Source: Arsenicicoccus cauae (GTDB lineage Bacteria > Actinomycetota > Actinomycetes > Actinomycetales > Dermatophilaceae). From it: a stretch of 64,000 nucleotides of DNA. Made by a program: the position numbers and the translations under genes. A model generated the notes under the pieces. That model saw only the letters and a program-made list of their open reading frames with translations. It did not search any database and was not told the DNA's origin. The stretch is taken from contig NZ_WLVL01000040.1 of assembly GCF_009707125.1 (NCBI RefSeq), forward strand, positions 248,001 to 312,000, written 5' to 3'. Shown piece by piece: positions 56,350 through 64,000 of this stretch (position 1 is the stretch's first letter; every line of letters starts with the position of its first letter).

Positions 56350-56473
56350 CAGGACAGCCTAGTGCGCGCGTGCACAAGCGCGGGCACCCACCCCGGCCAG
56401 CAGCGCGGCACCAGGGCGCCAGGGCGAAAGGTCAAGACGGCACCACCGTATGACGGGGCGGCTCGGGGTGAGG

Positions 56474-57220
56474 TCAGTCGGACCAGCGGAAGAAGCGGGC
56501 CGCCGCGGCGCAGAGGACCGCGGCCCAGACCAGCAGGACCAGCAGGGGCTGCAGCGGCAGACCGTGGTGCTCGAACGCGGAGCGGAAGCCGTCCCCCAGG
56601 GCGGCGGACGGCAGGTAGGACACCAGGCGGGACCACGGCTCCGGCAGCGTCGAGCCGGGGATGAGGATGCCGCCCAGCCCGAGCATGAGGACCCAGACGA
56701 GGTTGGCCAGCGCCAGGGTGGCCTCGGCGCGCAGGGTGCCGGCGAACAGCAGCGCGAACCCGACGAAGGTCGCCGTCCCGAGGAGCCAGAACACGACGAA
56801 GGGCAGCACCCCCACGACGTCGGGACGCCAGCCGAGGAGCAGCCCGACCACGGACAGCACGGCGAACTGGATCACCTGCACCACCATCACCGCGATGACG
56901 CGGGCGAGGACCAGGCCGCCCTTGCCGAGCGGCGAGGCGCCGAGCAGCCGCAGCACGCCGTAGCGGCGGTCGAAGCCGGTCTGGATCGCCTGGCCGGTGA
57001 ACGCGCTCGACAGCACCGCCAGGGCCAGCACGCCGGGGACGACCACGTCGACGCGCCGACCGGGCCCGAGGTCGGGCCAGGGCGCGAGGACCCCGCCGAC
57101 GAGCGCGAGGGCCGGCAGGACGATCGACACGAGCGTCTGCTCGCCGTTGCGCAGGAAGGTGAGCGTGTCGAAGGTCGCCTGGGCGCGGACGCGCGCGGCG
57201 GTGGGTGCGGGGCGGCTCAT
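56474..57220 (-). CDS. ABC exporter permease (ABC-2 type)
   Basis: 248 residues from ATG 57220, overlapping the ATPase stop by four bases (ATGA). Six hydrophobic segments; the region LALANLVWVLMLGLGGILIPGSTLPEPWSRLVSYLPSAALGDGFRSAF is typical of ABC-2 permeases. The exported substrate is unknown. The same gene pair sits next to ctaA and sufR in mycobacteria, so a role tied to cytochrome oxidase or Fe-S assembly has often been suspected but is not shown. Confidence 0.9.
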   Translation of the reverse strand: MSRPAPTAARVRAQATFDTLTFLRNGEQTLVSIVLPALALVGGVLAPWPDLGPGRRVDVVVPGVLALAVLSSAFTGQAIQTGFDRRYGVLRLLGASPLGKGGLVLARVIAVMVVQVIQFAVLSVVGLLLGWRPDVVGVLPFVVFWLLGTATFVGFALLFAGTLRAEATLALANLVWVLMLGLGGILIPGSTLPEPWSRLVSYLPSAALGDGFRSAFEHHGLPLQPLLVLLVWAAVLCAAAARFFRWSD

Positions 57221-57924
57221 CGGGCCTTCCTCGTCAGCTCGAAGTAGACGTCCTCCAAGGACCGGCCCGCGCACAGGTCGGCGGGGGCGCCCTCGCCGAC
57301 GACGTGCCCGTCGCTGATCACGACGAGGTGGTCGGCGAGCCGCTCTGCCTCCTCGAAGGAGTGGGTCGTGACGACGACCCCGACCCCGCGGTCGCGCGTC
57401 TCGCGGACGAGGTCCCACACGTCGAGCCGCGCGTGCGGGTCGAGGCCCGCCGTCGGCTCGTCGAGAAAGACCACCTCGGGACTGCCGACGAGCGCCGCGG
57501 CGAGGGCCACGCGCTGCCTCTGCCCGCCCGACAGGCGGCGGACCGTCGTGCCGGCGAACCGGTCGATCCCCAGGCGCGAGACGAGGTCGTCGACGGGCGC
57601 CGGGTCGGCATACAGGCGGGACAGGTGTCGCAGCAGAGCGACCGGCCTGGCACCGTTGGGCAGCCCGCCGTCCTGGAGCATGACGCCGACGCGGGCCCGG
57701 TGCTCGGCCGAGGCGTCCCACGGGTCGGTGCCGAGCACGCGAGCCACGCCGTCGTCCGGCCGCTGGAGGCCCTCGAGGATCTCCATGGTGGTGGTCTTGC
57801 CGGCGCCGTTCGGCCCCAGGACCGCCGTCACGCGACCGAGCTCGGCGCTCCAGGTCATGTCGTCGACGGCGCGCACCGAGCCGAAGCTCCTGCGCAGCCG
57901 CTCGGTGGTCACCGCTACCGTCAC
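57217..57924 (-). CDS. ABC exporter ATP-binding protein
   Basis: 235 residues from GTG 57924 (GTG 57912 possible). Walker A GPNGAGKTTT, signature LSGGQRQRVALAAAL, Walker B VVFLDEPTAGLD and switch His in VVTTHSFEEAERLADHL are all present. It powers the adjacent ABC-2 permease. It is divergent from sufR; the gap of 136 bases holds the candidate SufR operator. Confidence 0.93.
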   Translation of the reverse strand: MTVAVTTERLRRSFGSVRAVDDMTWSAELGRVTAVLGPNGAGKTTTMEILEGLQRPDDGVARVLGTDPWDASAEHRARVGVMLQDGGLPNGARPVALLRHLSRLYADPAPVDDLVSRLGIDRFAGTTVRRLSGGQRQRVALAAALVGSPEVVFLDEPTAGLDPHARLDVWDLVRETRDRGVGVVVTTHSFEEAERLADHLVVISDGHVVGEGAPADLCAGRSLEDVYFELTRKAR

Positions 57925-58024
57925 GGACGGCGAGTGTACGCGCGATCCCCGGACGGCCCCGAGGCCCCCCGGCCGGCGACCGCCGGATAGGCAAGCCTTG
58001 GTAGATGCTCCCAGGGAATTAGGT

Positions 58025-58036
58025 AACATCGGTGTT
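58025..58036. promoter_or_regulatory. Candidate SufR operator
   Basis: AACATCGGTGTT, a palindrome of AAC/GTT arms with one mismatched pair, 25-36 bases before the sufR GTG. The flanking DNA (58010-58050) is AT-rich and probably carries the suf promoter. SufR regulators bind inverted AAC/GTT-type sites in other bacteria, so autoregulation is likely. Confidence 0.5.
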
Positions 58037-58060
58037 GTGTTTATCGGACATGAGGCTGAC

Positions 58061-58837
58061 GTGACGGGTGACCAGACCCCGCAGCGCTCCCGGACCGTCG
58101 AGGCGGTGCGGGATTCCGGCACGCGCGGCCGCGTCCAGCAGTTCGTCTCCGAGCACGGTCCGATCACCGCCGCCGCCATCGCCGAGCGGCTGGGCGTCAC
58201 GACCACCGCCGTGCGTCGCCATCTGGACGCCCTCACCGACGCGGGGCTGATCGAGGAGCACGCCAGCGCCCCGGCCATGCGGGGCCGGGGGCGTCCGGCG
58301 CGCGCCTTCGTCCTGACCACGGCCGGGCACCAGGCCCTCGACAGCTCGTACGACGACGTCGCCACCTCCGCCCTGCGCTACCTGTCCGAGCAGGTGGGGG
58401 AGCATGCCGTCGAGGCCTTCGCCCACCAGCACGTCGCGTCCTTCGAGGACCGCTACCGTGCCCGGGTCGAGGCGGCCGGCGACACGCCCGAGGCGCGCTC
58501 CCGGGTCCTTGCCGAGGCGCTCACCAGGGACGGGTATGCCGCGTCGAGCCGCCCCCTCACGCTGGCGGACGGCTCGACGACGCTGGGCGTCCAGCTGTGC
58601 CAGGGCCACTGTCCCGTCCAGCAGGTCGCGTCCGCGTTCCCGCAGTTCTGCGAGGCGGAGCAGCAGGCCTTCTCGCGGCTGCTCGGCGTCCACGTCCAGC
58701 GCCTGGCGACGCTGGCGCACGGCGAGCACGTGTGCACGACCTTCGTGCCCCTCAGCGCACTCACCAGCGACGCACTCACCAACGACGCACTCACCGACGA
58801 CCACCCCACCCACCCCGACGAAAGGTCCGAGCGATGA
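58061..58837 (+). CDS. sufR: Iron-sulfur-sensing transcriptional repressor SufR
   Basis: 258 residues from GTG 58061, which has a GAGG site five bases upstream; GTG 58037 would add eight residues but cover the candidate operator. The winged HTH (about 20-75) reads [30 protein letters not shown]. Cys180, Cys184, Cys197 and Cys225 form the C-x3-C-x12-C...C cluster-binding set in [19 protein letters not shown]. It should repress the suf operon when its cluster is intact. The last 30 residues come from a 15-bp tandem repeat. The stop overlaps sufB (ATGA). Confidence 0.92.
   Translation: MTGDQTPQRSRTVEAVRDSGTRGRVQQFVSEHGPITAAAIAERLGVTTTAVRRHLDALTDAGLIEEHASAPAMRGRGRPARAFVLTTAGHQALDSSYDDVATSALRYLSEQVGEHAVEAFAHQHVASFEDRYRARVEAAGDTPEARSRVLAEALTRDGYAASSRPLTLADGSTTLGVQLCQGHCPVQQVASAFPQFCEAEQQAFSRLLGVHVQRLATLAHGEHVCTTFVPLSALTSDALTNDALTDDHPTHPDERSER
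58758..58802 (+). repeat. 15-bp in-frame tandem repeat in the sufR tail
   Basis: CACTCACC recurs at 58758, 58773 and 58788 in 15-base units with small changes, encoding [10 protein letters not shown] and ALTDD. It ends just before the sufB overlap. Confidence 0.85.
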
Positions 58838-60255
58838 CCACCAACATCGAGGAGCTGAACCCCGGCCTGCAGGGTCTCGGCCGGTACGAGTACGGCTGGG
58901 CCGACAGCGACGTCGCGGGCGCGACCGCCAAGCGCGGCCTCAACCCCGGCGTGGTGCAGGACATCTCGTCGCGCAAGAACGAGCCGCAGTGGATGACCGA
59001 CCTGCGGATGAAGTCGCTGCGACTGTTCGACAAGAAGCCCATGCCGAGCTGGGGCAGCGACCTCACGGGCATCGACTTCCAGAACATCAAGTACTTCGTG
59101 AAGTCCACGGAGAAGCAGGCGACCACCTGGGACGAGCTGCCCGAGGACATCAAGGCCACCTACGACAGGCTCGGCATCCCCGAGGCCGAGAAGCAGCGCC
59201 TCATCGCGGGCGTGGCGGCGCAGTACGAGTCCGAGGTCGTCTACCACCAGATCCGCGAGGACCTGGAGGAGAAGGGCGTCATCTTCGTCGACACCGACAC
59301 GGGTCTGCGTGAGCACGAAGACATCTTCAAGGAGTACTTCGCCAGCGTGATCCCCGCCGGCGACAACAAGTTCGCGGCGCTCAACACCGCGGTCTGGTCG
59401 GGCGGGTCGTTCATCTACGTCCCGCCGGGCGTCCACGTGGACATCCCGCTGCAGGCCTACTTCCGCATCAACACCGAGAACATGGGCCAGTTCGAGCGGA
59501 CGCTGATCATCGCGGACGAGGGCTCCTACGTGCACTACGTCGAGGGCTGCACGGCGCCGATCTACAAGTCGGACTCGCTGCACAGCGCCGTCGTGGAGAT
59601 CGTCGTGAAGAAGAACGCCCGCGTGCGCTACACGACCATCCAGAACTGGTCCAACAACGTCTACAACCTCGTCACCAAGCGCGCCACCTGCGAGGCCGGC
59701 GCCACCATGGAGTGGGTCGACGGCAACATCGGCTCCAAGGTGACGATGAAGTACCCCGCCGTCTTCCTGCTCGGCGAGCACGCCCGGGGCGAGACGCTGT
59801 CGATCGCCTTCGCGGGCGAGGGCCAGCACCAGGACGCCGGGGCCAAGATGGTCCACGCCGCGCCGCACACCTCCAGCTCCATCGTCTCCAAGTCGGTGGC
59901 GCGTGGCGGCGGGCGGACGTCATACCGCGGTCTGGTCCAGGTCGCGGAGGGTGCGCACGGCTCCCGGAGCAACGTGCGCTGCGACGCCCTCCTCGTCGAC
60001 GACATCTCCCGCTCGGACACCTACCCGTACGTCGACGTCCGCGAGGACGACGTGCAGATGGGCCACGAGGCGACGGTGTCCAAGGTGAGCGACGACCAGC
60101 TGTTCTACCTCATGTCCCGCGGGATGTCCGAGGAGGAGGCCATGGCCATGATCGTGCGCGGGTTCGTCGAGCCCATCGCGCGCGAGCTGCCCATGGAGTA
60201 CGCCCTCGAGCTGAACCGCCTGATCGAGCTGCAGATGGAAGGAGCCGTCGGCTGA
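58834..60255 (+). CDS. sufB: Fe-S cluster assembly protein SufB
   Basis: 473 residues from ATG 58834. The start [22 protein letters not shown] and the core [26 protein letters not shown] and [21 protein letters not shown] are typical. SufB and SufD form the scaffold on which the [4Fe-4S] cluster is built with SufC. No intein interrupts the gene, unlike in Mycobacterium tuberculosis. The stop shares a base with the sufD ATG (TGATG). Confidence 0.97.
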   Translation: MTTNIEELNPGLQGLGRYEYGWADSDVAGATAKRGLNPGVVQDISSRKNEPQWMTDLRMKSLRLFDKKPMPSWGSDLTGIDFQNIKYFVKSTEKQATTWDELPEDIKATYDRLGIPEAEKQRLIAGVAAQYESEVVYHQIREDLEEKGVIFVDTDTGLREHEDIFKEYFASVIPAGDNKFAALNTAVWSGGSFIYVPPGVHVDIPLQAYFRINTENMGQFERTLIIADEGSYVHYVEGCTAPIYKSDSLHSAVVEIVVKKNARVRYTTIQNWSNNVYNLVTKRATCEAGATMEWVDGNIGSKVTMKYPAVFLLGEHARGETLSIAFAGEGQHQDAGAKMVHAAPHTSSSIVSKSVARGGGRTSYRGLVQVAEGAHGSRSNVRCDALLVDDISRSDTYPYVDVREDDVQMGHEATVSKVSDDQLFYLMSRGMSEEEAMAMIVRGFVEPIARELPMEYALELNRLIELQMEGAVG

Positions 60256-61481
60256 TGCCGGTCGAGCTGAAGTCACCCCCCACCGCCCCGACCGTGGCCG
60301 GCGTGCCCGAGGCCTATGTCCCGGACCAGTCCCGCGGTGAGCGACGCACGTCCTTCGACCTGGCGGACTTCCCGGTCCCCCACGGCCGCGAGGAGGAGTG
60401 GCGCTTCACCCCCGTCGACCGCCTGCAGGAGCTGTTCGAGCAGGCGCCGTCCGACGTCGCCGGGATCAAGACCGACATCCAGGTGCCGGCGGGCATCAAG
60501 GTGTCCGAGGTCCCGGCCGGCGACCCCCGGCTCGGCACGGTCCTCACGCCTGCCGACCGCGCCTCGGCCGCCGCCTGGACCTCCTTCGCGGACGGCCACG
60601 TGGTGCAGATCCCCCAGGGTCGTGAGTTCGGCGAGGCCGCCCGCCTCACCGTCCGCGGGTCCGACCAGGCGCGCATCAACGGTCACCTGGTCATCGACGC
60701 CGGAGCGCACTCCAGCGCCACCGTGTTGCTGTCGCACCAGGGCTCGGCGCGGTGCACCGCCAACGTCGAGATCCGCGTCGGCGACGGCGCGCACCTCACG
60801 GTCGTCACGGTGCAGGAGTGGGACGACGACGCGATCCACCTGGCTCAGCACGACGTGCTCGTCGGTCGGGACGCGACCCTCAAGCACATCGCGGTCACTC
60901 TCGGCGGCGAGATCGTGCGGGTGTCCACCAACGTGCGGTATGCCGGCCCCGGCGGCAGCGCCGAGTGCCTCGGCGTCTACTTCACCGACGAGGCGCAGCA
61001 CCAGGAGCACCGGCTGTTCGTCGACCACGAGGCGCCGCACTGCACCTCGAACGTCGAGTACCGCGGTGCCCTGCGCGGCGACACCGCCCACTCCGTGTGG
61101 GTCGGCGACGTCCTCATCCGCGCGGCGGCCGAGGGCACCGACACCTACGAGCTCAACCGCAACCTCGTGCTGTCCGAAGGCGCCCGCGCGGACTCGGTCC
61201 CCAACCTCGAGATCGAGACCGGCAACATCGTCGGCGCCGGTCACGCGGCCGCGACGGGCCGGTTCGACGACGAGCAGCTGTTCTACCTCCAGGCGCGCGG
61301 CATCCCCGAGCGCGAGGCGCGCCGCCTGGTGGTGCACGGCTTCTTCGCCGACATCATCAACCGGATCGGCGTGACCGACACCCAGGCCCGCCTGATGGAG
61401 GTCATCGACCGCGAGCTCGCGGACTCCGTGGACACGGCCTTCGAGAGCGCCCCGCGCGCGGCCGAGGGGGTCGGCGCGTGA
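60255..61481 (+). CDS. sufD: Fe-S cluster assembly protein SufD
   Basis: 408 residues from ATG 60255. The SufD/SufB-type beta-helix is seen in AHSSATVLLSHQGSARCTANVEIRVGDGAHLTVVTVQEWDDDAIHLAQHDVLVGRDATL and VEYRGALRGDTAHSVWVGDVLIRAAAEGTDTYELNRNLVLSEGARADSVPNLEIE. A candidate His at the SufBD interface is in LKHIAVTLGG. It is the SufB partner. It overlaps the Rieske gene by four bases. Confidence 0.96.
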   Translation: MPVELKSPPTAPTVAGVPEAYVPDQSRGERRTSFDLADFPVPHGREEEWRFTPVDRLQELFEQAPSDVAGIKTDIQVPAGIKVSEVPAGDPRLGTVLTPADRASAAAWTSFADGHVVQIPQGREFGEAARLTVRGSDQARINGHLVIDAGAHSSATVLLSHQGSARCTANVEIRVGDGAHLTVVTVQEWDDDAIHLAQHDVLVGRDATLKHIAVTLGGEIVRVSTNVRYAGPGGSAECLGVYFTDEAQHQEHRLFVDHEAPHCTSNVEYRGALRGDTAHSVWVGDVLIRAAAEGTDTYELNRNLVLSEGARADSVPNLEIETGNIVGAGHAAATGRFDDEQLFYLQARGIPEREARRLVVHGFFADIINRIGVTDTQARLMEVIDRELADSVDTAFESAPRAAEGVGA

Positions 61482-61837
61482 GCTACGAGGTCGTCTGCCA
61501 GGTCGAGGACATCCAGGTGGGCCGCGTGGCGGCCGCCGTGGTGGACGGCGTGACCATCGCGCTCGCCCGCACGGGCGACCGTGAGTTCCACGCGGTCAAC
61601 GACACCTGCACGCACGCCAACGTGTCGCTCTCGGAGGGCGAGCTCGACGGCTGCCAGCTCGAGTGCTGGCTGCACGGCAGCTCGTTCGACCTGCGCACCG
61701 GCGAGCCCAACACCCTGCCCGCGACCGTGCCGGTCGCGGTCTACCCCGTCACGCTCGACGGCGACGACGTCCTCGTGGACGTCCACGGATCCGTCGAGCA
61801 GCGCGTCAGCGCCCAGCCCGCCAGCAAGGAGAACTGA
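61478..61837 (+). CDS. Rieske-type [2Fe-2S] ferredoxin in the suf operon
   Basis: 119 residues from GTG 61478, overlapping sufD by four bases (GTGA). The Rieske ligands are Cys44 and His46 (CTHANVSLSEGELDG) and Cys63 and His66 (CQLECWLHG). It is a soluble dioxygenase-type ferredoxin with no membrane segment. Its position between sufD and sufC is seen in many Micrococcales; mycobacteria lack it there. It may donate electrons during cluster assembly, but this is inference. Confidence 0.93.
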   Translation: MSYEVVCQVEDIQVGRVAAAVVDGVTIALARTGDREFHAVNDTCTHANVSLSEGELDGCQLECWLHGSSFDLRTGEPNTLPATVPVAVYPVTLDGDDVLVDVHGSVEQRVSAQPASKEN

Positions 61838-61841
61838 ACCC

Positions 61842-63957
<2,116 letters not shown>

Positions 63958-63958
<1 letters not shown>

Positions 63959-64000
63959 TGGACCTCTATCAGGAGCTCATCCTCGACCACTCCAAGCGAC
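63958..64000 (+). CDS. sufU: SufU-type sulfur carrier, N-terminal fragment (cut by window end)
   Basis: ATG 63958 opens MDLYQELILDHSKR, the exact start of SufU (IscU-like) proteins, before the window ends after 14 codons. SufU is a zinc-dependent sulfur acceptor for SufS. Identification rests on this short stretch and on operon position. Confidence 0.85.

Noticed and set aside
58834-60255. Search for an intein in sufB
   Set aside because: The protein has ordinary length and no splicing motifs.

Overview
The window is about 64 kb of very GC-rich DNA (roughly 72-73% by eye) from an actinobacterial chromosome. SepH, RbpA, OpcA, DUF3000, DUF3710, DUF4193, a WhiI-like orphan regulator, an F420-type oxidoreductase and a SufR-led suf operon all point to Actinomycetota. 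Gene order resembles Streptomyces (sepH, hemH, dut, acn, dxs, fadAB, whiI-like, hemE) and Mycobacterium tuberculosis (secG, pgl, opcA, zwf, tal, tkt, ctaB, ctaA, ABC exporter, sufR to sufU). A Micrococcales genus, perhaps in the Intrasporangiaceae, is my guess; the sequence alone does not prove it. Nothing looks like a phage, insertion sequence, plasmid, CRISPR array, rRNA or tRNA. No gene-free stretch exceeds 300 bases.

Layout. 1-5.9 kb: 3' end of pyruvate phosphate dikinase, a VOC protein, the cell-division protein SepH, a TRIC/UPF0126 membrane protein, ferrochelatase and an inositol-phosphatase-family enzyme. 6.1-13.9 kb: DUF4193, dut, DUF3710, an OB-fold protein, DUF3159, a pair of TrkA/Ceo RCK proteins divergent from a KimA-like permease, and a TRAM/Fe-S RNA methyltransferase. 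14-19.8 kb: aconitase behind two palindromes, a potassium channel with RCK domains on both sides of its pore, and a secreted M43 metalloprotease. 19.8-26.4 kb: a sugar locus with a LacI regulator, a binding protein, two permeases and a divergent glycogen-debranching-type glycosidase. 26.5-32.6 kb: a small hypothetical gene, dxs, an LLM/F420 oxidoreductase, a HAD phosphatase and an M3 peptidase. 32.8-36 kb: ahpC, ahpF and oxyR. 36-44.9 kb (mostly minus strand): DUF808, an XRE-MurA fusion, fadB and fadA, RNase D, a WhiI-like regulator and DUF3000. 45-46.9 kb: hemE, secG and rbpA. 46.9-53.9 kb (minus): pgl, opcA, zwf, tal and tkt, the pentose phosphate operon. 54.2-58 kb: ctaB convergent with ctaA, then an ABC exporter. 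58-64 kb: sufR-sufB-sufD-Rieske-sufC-sufS-sufU, the last cut by the window end.

How the genes work together. HemE and HemH belong to one heme pathway, and CtaB and CtaA turn heme into heme A for cytochrome oxidase. The suf operon supplies iron-sulfur clusters for proteins encoded here, such as aconitase and the RNA methyltransferase. AhpC, AhpF and OxyR form a peroxide defence unit, with NADPH from the pentose phosphate operon. CeoB/CeoC-like RCK proteins, the KimA-like importer and the double-RCK channel form a potassium toolkit.

The window is mostly conserved core genome. The more unusual signals are in its non-coding and low-complexity DNA: a 50-bp intergenic repeat family at two convergent gene ends 46 kb apart, twin palindromes before acn, 16-bp and 24-bp tandem repeats, in-frame minisatellites or low-complexity tracts at the 3' ends of four unrelated genes, hairpins built into stop-codon regions, and an over-used heptamer GTATGCC. 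I did not find a clearly new multi-gene system.
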